Of a stretch of 21,332 nucleotides of DNA, positions 7,636 through 15,166 are shown one piece after another (the stretch's first letter is position 1; each line of letters begins with the position of its first letter). The notes below the pieces were generated by a model. That model did not search any database, was not told the origin of the DNA, and worked only from the letters and a program-made list of their open reading frames with translations. Where the stretch lies: the NCBI GenBank assembly GCA_910587335.1, contig CAJUMG010000012.1, forward strand, positions 50,382 through 71,713. Reading direction: 5' to 3'. The translations under genes and the position numbers were made by a program. Origin of the DNA: an uncultured Oscillospiraceae bacterium (GTDB lineage Bacteria; Bacillota; Clostridia; Oscillospirales; Ruminococcaceae).

Positions 7636-7691
7636 GGTAAAATAAAAGAGTCTGTGGCGATCTTGCCGGACAGGCTCTTTTATTTTTTACC
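7636..7691 (+). terminator. Intrinsic terminator after htpG
   Basis: A long, nearly complete stem starting GGTAAAATAAAAGAG and closing with CTCTTTTATTTTTTACC, with an inner GGC/GCC helix. The descending arm includes a T-rich run. It starts 24 bases after the htpG stop. Confidence 0.85.
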
Positions 7692-7833
7692 GTCTTTTTT
7701 TAATTCGAAGAATTTTCGTTTTCCCGAAGACTTTGTTTTTCCTGTTTCGTCTATTTTAAATATAGAGCAGCTGGAAAACCGCAAACATCCGGACTTTCTG
7801 TTTCTGCACATTTTCTGTAAAGGAGACTCAATT

Positions 7834-8322
7834 TTGGAAACCATTTTTAACGCGCTTACCTTTTTTGGCAATGAATTCGCTTTGTTTGTCATCTCCATGG
7901 TCCCCATTGTCGAGCTGCGCGGCGCCGTGCCATTAGGCGCTACCTTAGGTATGCCCTGGTTCGAGGTTTTGGCCATATCCGTCATCGGCAATATGTTCCC
8001 CGTACCCTTTTTGCTGCTTTTCGGCCGCAAAATTCTGGACTGGCTGAAAACCGTCCCGCTTCTTTCTAAGCCGGCCCATTGGTACGAGGAAAAGCTGGTC
8101 AAAAAAGCCGGAAAAATCAACGAATACGCCAAATGGGGTCTGTTTTTGCTGGTGGCCATCCCGCTGCCGGGAACCGGCGCTTGGACTGGCGTTCTGGCCG
8201 CCACCTTTTTGAATATGAAAATGCGCCAAGCTTTTCCCATGATCTTTCTCGGCGTGTTGGCCGCTGGAATTATTATGACCGTCGGATCCTATGGGCTGCT
8301 GGGCGCTATTCAGCTGTTTTAA
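7834..8322 (+). CDS. COG2426 small multidrug-export-like membrane protein
   Basis: An integral membrane protein of 162 residues with about four hydrophobic segments. It shows the family's MVPIVELRGAVPLG motif (about 21-34), NMFPVPFLLLFGR (about 52-64) and the AIPLPGTGAWTG motif (about 110-121). The family is annotated as putative small multi-drug export protein, but its transport function is not well established. I chose the TTG at 7834, which follows AAAGGAG by eight bases. The open frame extends back to 7582, but that part runs through the htpG end and its terminator. It stands alone; only a weak possible promoter (TTGTTT then TTTAAA near 7735-7765) is visible. Confidence 0.85.
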   Translation: METIFNALTFFGNEFALFVISMVPIVELRGAVPLGATLGMPWFEVLAISVIGNMFPVPFLLLFGRKILDWLKTVPLLSKPAHWYEEKLVKKAGKINEYAKWGLFLLVAIPLPGTGAWTGVLAATFLNMKMRQAFPMIFLGVLAAGIIMTVGSYGLLGAIQLF

Positions 8323-8723
8323 AAGCAGATTTCCCATTTTGGCAGCAATCCAAATCCGTACAGCAAAGATTCTATTCATTTTTTGCGCCTGCCGGAAAAC
8401 CGGATCAGGCGCAAAAAATTTGCCTTTTTCTGTTTTTGGGCGTATAACAACAAAGAAAAATCCCAAAATAAAAAAGAATCCGGCATCTGCCAAAAGGGAC
8501 GGAAAATCCAGGCGGATGCGGAAAAAATCAGGACAAACAAAAGAGAATAATCACCCCATAATGGTAAACAATAGGATTAAGGGATTTTTGACGCCAGCGT
8601 TCAGACATACCGCCGGATAACCCCCAGCGCATAGTCTGGTATCTGTTTTCATCTTTTTTAAAACAAAAATATCCCACATAACGCCAAAAAGGCAAAGAAA
8701 AAATGTACGGAGGAACTTTAAAT
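8323..8723. other. Intergenic stretch before spoVT
   Basis: About 400 bases without a gene that I can support. It holds one strong hairpin (8379-8418), an A-rich lysine/asparagine-coding-like tract and the spoVT ribosome binding site. I looked for sigma-G or sigma-A boxes upstream of spoVT and found none that I would stand behind. A 109-codon frame (8291-8620) overlaps the previous gene, has no ribosome binding site and resembles nothing. Confidence 0.5.
8379..8418. repeat. Strong hairpin with T-run before and A-run after the stem
   Basis: A 13-bp outer stem (TTTTTTGCGCCTG with CAGGCGCAAAAAA), a two-base bulge and an inner CCGG-aaaa-CCGG helix. Because the T-run precedes the stem on both strands, it is not a classical intrinsic terminator in either direction, although it may still end transcription from the COG2426 gene. 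Confidence 0.7.
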
Positions 8724-9266
8724 ATGAAAGCCACTGGAATTGTCAGACGTATTGATGATCTGGGACGGGTCGTCATCCCAAAAGAGATCCGGCGGACAAT
8801 GCGCATTCGCGAGGGTGATCCGCTGGAAATTTATACCGATAATGACGGAGAGGTTATTTTCAAAAAATATTCTCCGATCGGTGAACTGTCCGGATTCGCC
8901 GGCATTTATGCCGACGTACTGCATAAAACCGGCGGTTATCCGGTTGTAATCTGTGACCGGGATCATGTGGTCGCCGTTTCCGGACTGCCTAAAAAGGAGC
9001 TGTTGGAACGCCGGGTCTCCCCCTCTTTGGAAGAATTGATGGAAGCGCGGCAGAGTTTCACCCTGACCGCCGCTGATGGCGGCAAGCTGCAGCCGGTAGA
9101 AGGCTCTGACCGGTTGGCTCTGGCGGCTTCGCCTATTCTGTCCGCCGGAGATGTCTGTGGCGCGGTCATGTATTTAAAAGAGGATGCCACCTCTTCCGCC
9201 GCCGAAGCGGATGTCAAGCTTATCAGCGCCGCCGCTTCTTTTCTCGGCCGCCAAATGGAGGAATAG
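8724..9266 (+). CDS. spoVT: Stage V sporulation protein T (SpoVT), AbrB/GAF regulator
   Basis: A DNA-binding regulator of late forespore gene expression. The protein of 180 residues has an N-terminal AbrB-type swapped-hairpin domain (MKATGIVRRIDDLGRVVIPK, then EIRRTMRIREGDPLEIYTD, about 1-52) and a C-terminal GAF-like domain (about 57-178, PVVICDRDHVVAVSGLPKK and a second half with AASPILSAGDVCGAVMYL). Length and architecture equal Bacillus SpoVT. I chose the ATG at 8724, which has ACGGAGGA upstream, over the in-frame ATG at 8703, which lies before that site. It implies an endospore-forming host. It ends at a bidirectional terminator. Confidence 0.95.
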   Translation: MKATGIVRRIDDLGRVVIPKEIRRTMRIREGDPLEIYTDNDGEVIFKKYSPIGELSGFAGIYADVLHKTGGYPVVICDRDHVVAVSGLPKKELLERRVSPSLEELMEARQSFTLTAADGGKLQPVEGSDRLALAASPILSAGDVCGAVMYLKEDATSSAAEADVKLISAAASFLGRQMEE

Positions 9267-9282
9267 CCCTTCAAAAACCAGC

Positions 9283-9315
9283 AAAAAAGCGATGGGAAAA
9301 ACCCATCGCTTTTTT
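9283..9315. terminator. Bidirectional intrinsic terminator
   Basis: A 14-bp perfect stem (AAAAAAGCGATGGG, loop AAAAA, CCCATCGCTTTTTT) between convergent spoVT and the flavoprotein gene. It works on both strands. Confidence 0.93.
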
Positions 9316-9328
9316 AATTGGCAAAAAT

Positions 9329-10360
9329 CTATAACCGCATGTCCCCAAAGGCCTCTGACAATCCCGCGGCCAAATTCCATTGCCGCTTCATATAATAAGC
9401 AAGCGGCTCTGCACTTTCCCGGTAGGCTTTCACCACCAACCGCGGATCCGCAAAATGCGCCGCAACCGCCTGTGCCGCCAAGTATCCGCTTTCCATTGCG
9501 GCGGAAATCCCCTCCCCCATGGGATTGAGAAAACCGGCTGCTTCTCCCGCAAACAGAATGCGGCCATCGCCATAATCAATGGGGCAGCCCGGCAGAACCT
9601 GCGGCATAATCCACCTGTCAACCCCCAGCTGCTTTTCGATTTTTAGCTCGTGTTCTTCTTTTAAGTAAGCGGTGAAAGCCCGATGATACGCTTCTGCCTT
9701 TCGTCCGTCCTGAACCGCTACGCCGATGACCAGCATCTGGTCTTTCCAGTTCAGCCACGCGTCATACTCTGATAATCCCGGCTGCAAATAGGCGTGAAAA
9801 AACCGATCGTCCAGATTGGCGCTGCCCTGGCAATACACCTGATAGGTGATGATTTTGGGCCGCCTGCCTTTGCCCAGCTTTTGCCTGATGACCCCTGCCG
9901 CACCTTCACAGTCCAGAACATAGCCCGCCTTTTCCTCGTAGATTTCGCCGCTTTTTTGCAGCGTCAGCTTGACACAATTTTCGCTCTCCTCACAGGAAAG
10001 AACCTCCGTCCCGTCCCGGATCTGTGCGCCTGATGCAGCGGCTTTTTGGACAAGCCAGTGGTCGAAGGCGCTCCGCCAGACATTCAGCCCCCTTTGCTCA
10101 AACCGAAAGAGCCGCCCCTTGTCGTTGGTAAACGCCATTCCCATGCTCTTTGCCGGCTCACATGTCGCCGATATTGGGACTGGCTCCCCAAAATAAGACT
10201 GCACCAATTCCAGCGTCTTCCCAATCAGCTGGCCAGAGCAGGACTTGTACCGGGGCAGCTCTTCCTTTTCCGCCAAAAGCACCCGACTTCCTTTTTCCGC
10301 CAAAGCCTTTGCCGCAGTGCTCCCCGCAGAACCGCCGCCAATTATGATAACATCGTACAT
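9329..10360 (-). CDS. FAD-dependent oxidoreductase, geranylgeranyl-reductase family
   Basis: A flavoprotein of 343 residues. It begins with a dinucleotide-binding motif (YDVIIIGGGSAGS, 2-14) and has the family's YKSCSGQLIG segment (38-47, Cys41). It also carries the second FAD motif GRILFAGEAAGFLNPMGEGI (about 266-285). Relatives reduce the double bonds of prenyl chains, for example those of geranylgeranyl lipids, quinone tails or polyprenols, often with electrons from ferredoxin. The substrate here is unknown, and no prenyl-lipid genes are adjacent. The ATG follows GGAGAGGGAGC. It lies downstream of the DUF4015 gene on the same strand but is separated from it by a hairpin terminator, so it is probably its own unit, although read-through is possible. 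Confidence 0.87.
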   Translation of the reverse strand: MYDVIIIGGGSAGSTAAKALAEKGSRVLLAEKEELPRYKSCSGQLIGKTLELVQSYFGEPVPISATCEPAKSMGMAFTNDKGRLFRFEQRGLNVWRSAFDHWLVQKAAASGAQIRDGTEVLSCEESENCVKLTLQKSGEIYEEKAGYVLDCEGAAGVIRQKLGKGRRPKIITYQVYCQGSANLDDRFFHAYLQPGLSEYDAWLNWKDQMLVIGVAVQDGRKAEAYHRAFTAYLKEEHELKIEKQLGVDRWIMPQVLPGCPIDYGDGRILFAGEAAGFLNPMGEGISAAMESGYLAAQAVAAHFADPRLVVKAYRESAEPLAYYMKRQWNLAAGLSEAFGDMRL

Positions 10361-10430
10361 GCTCCCTCTCCATTCTGTCGGTTTTTCTCTTTAAAAGCAA
10401 AGCCTCTTACAAATCTTCCCGCAATCCAAA

Positions 10431-10463
10431 AGGCGGCATGGTTCCCCAAAACCGATGCCGCCT
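10431..10463 (-). terminator. Intrinsic terminator after the DUF4015 gene
   Basis: A stem of AGGCGGCAT plus GGTT paired with AACC and ATGCCGCCT, with a one-base bulge. It is followed on the minus strand by TTTTGG. It would end the leftward Rnf-like / DUF4015 transcript before the flavoprotein gene. Confidence 0.7.
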
Positions 10464-10488
10464 GATTTTTGCCATTTTTCTTTTGCCG

Positions 10489-11724
10489 TTACGACAAGGC
10501 ATAATTACCCTGCTCATTGTAGAGAATATACCCTGTTACACCGCATTCCGCCAACGCTTCAATCTGCTCGGCGATCTGTTCTGCCGTGTATTCCAGCGCG
10601 GACGACGGCACGGTATACGCCTGCAGCAGCGGCAGAAAGCTTTTGTCCGTCCCTTTTTTCTGAAGCTGCGCACATACCGCTTTTACCGTGTCAAAAGGCT
10701 GTGCCAACGGGTCGGCCATTGTCAGCGATTCCGGCCGCAGCTCCTCTGTAAAGGAAGCTGGCCTTATATCCGGACAAAAATTCTGTATCGGATAGGTTAA
10801 ACCGCCGGATTCATAGGAAGAGGGTTCCATCCCCAGCATTGCGGTGGAGGACGAAGCATAGAGCAAAACCCCGTCATTTTCCTGTAAAAGCTCTTCCATA
10901 TCCTGTACAAAATCGGACAAAACCCGCTGACGGGTTTTGGTCTGTACCCCATATCCGGCCAGGTCCAGACTATAACCGGTGGGGAACTGTACCCCGTCCA
11001 GCATGACTGCGGTACACCCCAGACGAATACATTCCAAAGACAAATCCGCAATATACATCTGGGCCAGCTCCGAATAGGGATTCAACCAGCTTTTCCCGCC
11101 GTACTCCAGGGAATTGTCCAGCCAGAGCATCTCTGTATTCTGGTATTTCACCGCCGCTTTTTTGTTGATGGAGGAGCAAATCGGGTCCCGGAAAGCATAA
11201 ATCCGCGCAATCACGATCATATCCTTTGCTTTTGCCAAGGTCGTAATCTGCTCTAAATTCACCGCCTCGGGAACCTGGGCGGCAACCTCCGCCACCGTTT
11301 GATTGGCCGACTGATACAGCACCTGGCCCCGGGCATTTTTCCCGTCGATCAAAATCGCGTTGATCCCCTGCTCTTTCAAGCGGTCCATTGTCTGACTCAA
11401 AAGCAGAATATCCTGTAAGGCGGAAACGGGCAGATAGGCTCCCCTCACCTGAGAAAGATCCAGTATAACGGGCGGCGGACTCTCCGGCAGCTGCTCAGGA
11501 AGCGATGTTTCCGTCTCTGACAGACTGTCCTGCGACGAATTATCCTCCGGCACCTGCATGGTACCGGACAAAAACTGAGAAACTGGTTCATATAGCGCCC
11601 AACCTAGACAGGCAACGCCAGAAAGGATCACAACGGTCAGCACAACGCTCATCACCTTAGACAGGGTGCTGCGACCGCCATAAATCCGATTATACCGTTT
11701 GATTTTCTTCTGCCCTTTTGCCAA
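10489..11724 (-). CDS. Membrane-anchored putative glycoside hydrolase (DUF4015, TIM-barrel)
   Basis: A protein of 411 residues: a short basic cytoplasmic end, one membrane segment (about 24-45), an acidic Ser/Pro linker (about 58-85) and an extracellular barrel domain (about 88-408). Family landmarks are GINAILIDGKNARGQVLY, the TAVMLDGVQFPTG strand (matching the family's FDY-x-RFP site), FLPLLQAYT and the closing GVTGYILYNEQGNYA. No substrate is known for the family. The frame allows GTG at 11733, directly abutting the Shine-Dalgarno sequence. I prefer the TTG at 11724, which is eight bases after GAGGGG. It starts about 75 bases after the rnfA-like gene with no visible promoter, so it is probably the last gene of that operon. 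Confidence 0.82.
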   Translation of the reverse strand: MAKGQKKIKRYNRIYGGRSTLSKVMSVVLTVVILSGVACLGWALYEPVSQFLSGTMQVPEDNSSQDSLSETETSLPEQLPESPPPVILDLSQVRGAYLPVSALQDILLLSQTMDRLKEQGINAILIDGKNARGQVLYQSANQTVAEVAAQVPEAVNLEQITTLAKAKDMIVIARIYAFRDPICSSINKKAAVKYQNTEMLWLDNSLEYGGKSWLNPYSELAQMYIADLSLECIRLGCTAVMLDGVQFPTGYSLDLAGYGVQTKTRQRVLSDFVQDMEELLQENDGVLLYASSSTAMLGMEPSSYESGGLTYPIQNFCPDIRPASFTEELRPESLTMADPLAQPFDTVKAVCAQLQKKGTDKSFLPLLQAYTVPSSALEYTAEQIAEQIEALAECGVTGYILYNEQGNYALS

Positions 11725-11797
11725 ATCGCTCACCCCTCGGTTTCGATGTCTTTCTATACAAAGCTTACCCTTGTTCTGTCCTATTTATTCCCCTTTT

Positions 11798-12391
11798 TTA
11801 TGCAGCCAGCTGATGTCCTACCAAACCGTACAAGGATAGGGAAATCAGTCCCACATAGACAAGCTCTGCCGGAAGTCCCTGAAAAGCTTTGGGAATATTG
11901 CAGATGCTCATACAGCGCTTTCCCTGCTCCAGCAAAAATACCGCCAAAAGAAAGGAAAGTCCAATCCCCATACCGGACACCGCCGACTCTAACCAGTTGT
12001 AGCCGGCATACACCGTCAGCGCCATGGCGCCGTAGGCCGCGCAGTTAAAAAATGCCGCTGTCAAAAGCGCGCTATGGTCCCGAAGCCAGTCCCGTTTTTT
12101 CCAGTCGAGCACAAGACAAACAATGCCATATAGAACCGCCAGCAGGATAATATACAATACCGGGCGGAGATATTGAACGTTTTTCCAGCTCCCCATCAGC
12201 GGATTCAAAAGTCCCGCCAGCAGCGACGCTATGGTGCTTACACCGGTCAATACCAATCCAAACAGCCGCAGGCTCTTTTTTTCAAAAGGGATGGCCAACA
12301 GCGGCGTAATATCCAACGCACGGGAAAAAACGGCATTTTGCAGCGTAAGCGCCGTTAAAAGCAGGGTAAAAACGCCAATTAAGCTGTTCAT
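11798..12391 (-). CDS. RnfA-like membrane protein lacking one Fe-S cysteine
   Basis: A six-helix membrane protein of 197 residues that aligns end to end with RnfA/NqrE. The LTLQNAVFSRALDITPLL segment corresponds to the RnfA stretch with the GLCPF cysteine, and ALLTAAFFNCAAYGAMAL corresponds to the TNCAVLG cysteine. YNWLESAVSGMGIGLSFLLA and the NIPKAFQG end also match. In Rnf and NQR, RnfA and RnfE each supply two cysteines to an intramembrane [2Fe-2S] cluster. Here the first position is Thr29 and only Cys117 remains. The ATG at 12391 follows GGAGG by eight bases and overlaps the rnfE-like stop as ATGA. Family homology is firm; conventional electron-transfer function is doubtful. Confidence 0.88.
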   Translation of the reverse strand: MNSLIGVFTLLLTALTLQNAVFSRALDITPLLAIPFEKKSLRLFGLVLTGVSTIASLLAGLLNPLMGSWKNVQYLRPVLYIILLAVLYGIVCLVLDWKKRDWLRDHSALLTAAFFNCAAYGAMALTVYAGYNWLESAVSGMGIGLSFLLAVFLLEQGKRCMSICNIPKAFQGLPAELVYVGLISLSLYGLVGHQLAA

Positions 12392-13056
12392 CTGCCCATC
12401 CTCCATTTCTTTTGTTGCCGGCGGACCAGCCTGGTAATATCGCGGGTGCGATCCGCTCCCCAGCGCAATACCGCCGCCGCCACTCCAACGATAATAAACC
12501 CACCAAACGCATAGGCCGCCGCCGGAAATTTAATCGACAGCACCGTGGAATTCCCCCAGAATGTGCCATAGGCCAAAAGCTCCCGCACCGATGAAATAAA
12601 AAAGGTACAAACCAAAAATCCCAAGCTGTGGCAAACCCCATCCCATAAAGCCCATTGGGGCTTTTTCTTCTGGCAGGAGGGCGCGCACACCAGCCATACC
12701 GTGTTCAAAGCTACCATGGAAAAATACATGCCCAAAGAATCAAACAGATTCGGCGCGATTCCACCGGCCAAAATCCGGGCCGGAATCAGCATCACCGCGG
12801 CCAATACCGCACAGGCGATGGTCCGTACATACTGCGGAACTTTTTCCGGCAGCATACCCAAAAACGAGGCGAGCACCAGCACCGGGATCGTGACCATCCC
12901 AAATACCAGCGAAAGGCCCATGCCGTTTTTCACCGTAAAGCTCCCCATGATCACCGGCGTCAGGGCCAATCCCGTAATCAGCACCGGATTGTGGACAAAG
13001 ATCAGATCAAGCCCTTTGCGCAGATTTCTTTTCGCTGAGTTTTGTTCTGGTCGCAA
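12388..13056 (-). CDS. RnfE-like membrane protein lacking both Fe-S cysteines
   Basis: A membrane protein of 222 residues aligning with RnfE/NqrD over its whole length. HNPVLITGLALTPVIMG corresponds to the RnfE segment with GLCP, SLGMYFSMVALNTVWL corresponds to the IPLIVTNC segment, and FFISSVRELLAYGTFW matches the conserved SLREIIGNGTLF. Both cluster cysteines are replaced by threonine (Thr33 and Thr119). Cys124 and Cys128 lie just after the second site, and I cannot exclude that they act as alternative ligands. It starts at TTG, six bases after AAGGAGGG, inside the end of the rnfD-like gene (50-bp overlap), which implies translational coupling. Confidence 0.88.
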   Translation of the reverse strand: MRPEQNSAKRNLRKGLDLIFVHNPVLITGLALTPVIMGSFTVKNGMGLSLVFGMVTIPVLVLASFLGMLPEKVPQYVRTIACAVLAAVMLIPARILAGGIAPNLFDSLGMYFSMVALNTVWLVCAPSCQKKKPQWALWDGVCHSLGFLVCTFFISSVRELLAYGTFWGNSTVLSIKFPAAAYAFGGFIIVGVAAAVLRWGADRTRDITRLVRRQQKKWRMGR

Positions 13057-14020
13057 GATAAACCCTCCTTAACCGGCGAAGCAGCCGTTCGCTGCAACGA
13101 TCTAATGTAAAGCCAAATACATTGGTCAAAAGCAAAGCAAAAACAAAGGTCTGCTCCACCCGGCCAAACCGCTGGAACAAAACAGTAAACACCGCCGCCA
13201 GCGCACCATAAAGCAGCCGCGAACTGGATCGTTTGGGCAGCGTTCCCGGTTCGCCCAGCAAAAAGATTCCCCCGAATACCCACATGCCGGTGGTCGCCTC
13301 ATATACTAGCGACATCGGCCCCGTCTCCGGAATCCGCGGAAACAAAAGCGCCGTCAGCACCATCAGGCCCAAAAATGTCGCCGGCGCCTGCCAGCTGATG
13401 GCGCCGCGAAACAGCAGATAAAACAGGCAGGTGACCAACACCAAAATATTCGTCAAACCCATCGGCCCCAGAAATTTCCCCAATAGAAGATCCAAAATGT
13501 CGTTGGTCGGAACCCCTCCCTGAAACAGGTTCCAGGCCGGGCCGCTGGAAAGTCCCTCCGCGGCTGAGCCAAACGCGCCCGGCGCCGAAAAGGGCGCAGG
13601 GTAAGAAAAGATCTGGACAGGCCAGCAGGCCACAGCAAAAGCAAAGCCCGCAGCGGCCGGATTAAAAGCACATTGACCAACGCCGCCGAACACATGCTTG
13701 ACAAACACAATCGCAAATACCGAGGCGGATACCGCCACATAATAGGGCGTAGCGGCCGACATCATCAGCGGCAAAAGCATACCGGTGACCACCGCAGAGA
13801 TATCCCGAAAATAAGGCTTTTTCCCCTCCAACAAAACGCAAACCAGATCGCTGACCACCGCAGCAGCGGTCGAAACCAAACCCAACATCAGCGCCCGAGA
13901 GCCATAGAAGTAAAAAGCCATAAAGTATAGCGGCAGCATCGCAACAACCATGTCCATCATGATGGTAAACGCAGAGTCACGATTTCGTACATACGGAGCC
14001 TTCGGTTCATACTGTGGCAT
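13007..14020 (-). CDS. RnfD-like membrane protein lacking the flavinylation threonine
   Basis: A membrane protein of about 337 residues homologous to RnfD/NqrB. It keeps the structural motifs KHVFGGVGQCAFNPAAAGFA (matching GGLG-x-NPFNPA), FLLGEPGTLPKRSSSRLLYG (matching the TDPVT region) and FALLLTNVFGFTLD. The FMN attachment site of RnfD (consensus D-G-x-S-x-A-T-P-L) aligns with EGLSSGPAW, where the threonine is a proline (about residue 161). No other good flavinylation motif is visible. The ATG at 14020 lies nine bases after AGGAGG; another ATG at 14026 is only three bases from it. It overlaps the rnfC-like stop and the rnfE-like start. Confidence 0.88.
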   Translation of the reverse strand: MPQYEPKAPYVRNRDSAFTIMMDMVVAMLPLYFMAFYFYGSRALMLGLVSTAAAVVSDLVCVLLEGKKPYFRDISAVVTGMLLPLMMSAATPYYVAVSASVFAIVFVKHVFGGVGQCAFNPAAAGFAFAVACWPVQIFSYPAPFSAPGAFGSAAEGLSSGPAWNLFQGGVPTNDILDLLLGKFLGPMGLTNILVLVTCLFYLLFRGAISWQAPATFLGLMVLTALLFPRIPETGPMSLVYEATTGMWVFGGIFLLGEPGTLPKRSSSRLLYGALAAVFTVLFQRFGRVEQTFVFALLLTNVFGFTLDRCSERLLRRLRRVYLATRTKLSEKKSAQRA

Positions 14021-15086
14021 CGTCATCCGCCTCCTTTTTCCGCTGTTCCTGCTTCAGCACGGCTTTTGCCTGCTTAATGTTCTCGGCAATATCTATTTTA
14101 GACGGGCAGATGTAGGAGCATGTCCCACAGCCAATACAGCGGTGAATATCGTAAAACGCAAGCTCCTCGTACTTCTCCCGTTCAATATAGCGGTTGATGT
14201 AAAAAGGCGTTAAGTTCTCCGGGCAAACCTCCGCACAGCGTCCGCAGCCCACACACTGATATCGCCGTTTTTTCTCCTCATCCCGCAGCGCCAGCACCGC
14301 TCGGGACATGGTTCCCACCAGATAGCTGTCCGGGTCCTGACATATCTCGCCGGTCATGCTGCCTCCAACAATCACATACCCCGGCTCCTCCGCCAGACCG
14401 CACCGCTCAAACAGCTGTGTCGGCGTAATGCCGATGGAAACCTCCAGATTCGTCGGGTTGGCGACACAGGTCCCAGCCACCGTTACAAAACAGGTGGACT
14501 GCATCCGGTGTTCATACACCGCCCGGTATAGGTGAATCAGGCTGCAAACCCCCACCAGTACCGCCGGACCTTGACTGTCAAAATCGTCCATGGTTCGAAA
14601 TTCTGCCGGATATCGCCCATGAATCCGCCGAATCTCCACCCCCTCTATCTTTTTCGGGAGCTTCATTTTTAAATCCATATCGCTTAAATTTTTGTAAATG
14701 GCAAAATAAATCTTTGGATTGCCAACCGCTTTGGCCGCTAGCCGCAGCCCTTCGCCCGCTTCCTTTTGCAAAAACAAAAGCGGGTTCAGCTGGCTGGATA
14801 CATATGGCTCGTCGTCAATGGCGTCTCCCACAAGTACCTGTGCCTCCATCTGACGGGCCTTTTCCAGCTTTTCATGCAAAAACATGCCGTCCCGCTCATC
14901 CACGATGTGGGCCAGCCGCGCGATTTCGATAATCTCTTCGCCAAAAAGATCCGCCCCATTGCAGGGGAGATCGCTTTCGAATAGCATATTGGCATAATTG
15001 GAATTAAAAAATGTACGCAGCTTCCGGCGCAGCGCCGGCTCTTTCTGCTGCTCTAAAATGATTCCGCGGGTAAAAATTCCAGCCAC
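14007..15086 (-). CDS. Truncated RnfC-like protein with two [4Fe-4S] clusters
   Basis: A cytoplasmic Fe-S protein of about 359 residues. Two complete 4Fe-4S motifs are present, CVGCGRCAEVCP (C278, 281, 284, 288) and CIGCGTCSYICP (C317, 320, 323, 327). An SLBB-like segment (TCFVTVAGTCVANPTNLEV and VIVGGSMTG, about 196-250) and a Rossmann-like region precede them. Compared with RnfC, the N-terminal barrel domain (roughly 110 residues) is missing. The glycine-rich VGLGGAGFPT loop that binds NADH/FMN is replaced by IVDERDGMFL (about 61-70), and NGAECEPYLT by GDAIDDEPYV. Starts possible at GTG 15095 or 15086; I prefer 15086, eight bases after AAAGGG. It lies 80 bases after rpe. Confidence 0.82.
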   Translation of the reverse strand: MAGIFTRGIILEQQKEPALRRKLRTFFNSNYANMLFESDLPCNGADLFGEEIIEIARLAHIVDERDGMFLHEKLEKARQMEAQVLVGDAIDDEPYVSSQLNPLLFLQKEAGEGLRLAAKAVGNPKIYFAIYKNLSDMDLKMKLPKKIEGVEIRRIHGRYPAEFRTMDDFDSQGPAVLVGVCSLIHLYRAVYEHRMQSTCFVTVAGTCVANPTNLEVSIGITPTQLFERCGLAEEPGYVIVGGSMTGEICQDPDSYLVGTMSRAVLALRDEEKKRRYQCVGCGRCAEVCPENLTPFYINRYIEREKYEELAFYDIHRCIGCGTCSYICPSKIDIAENIKQAKAVLKQEQRKKEADDDATV

Positions 15087-15166
15087 CCACTTCACCCTTT
15101 CTATATTTAATCGAAAAAAGCGTCTTCCTCATTTCACCCTAGTCCAGGCAGACCGCCGCAAAACCG

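Noticed and set aside
8291..8620. 109-codon frame between the COG2426 gene and spoVT
   Set aside because: It begins inside the previous gene, has no ribosome binding site and crosses the strong hairpin; composition does not look like protein.
11798..15086. Calling these genes a functional Rnf (ferredoxin:NAD+) complex
   Set aside because: Homology supports the name, but rnfG, rnfB, the covalent FMN site, three of four [2Fe-2S] ligands and the NADH/FMN loop are missing, so I annotate them as Rnf-like only.
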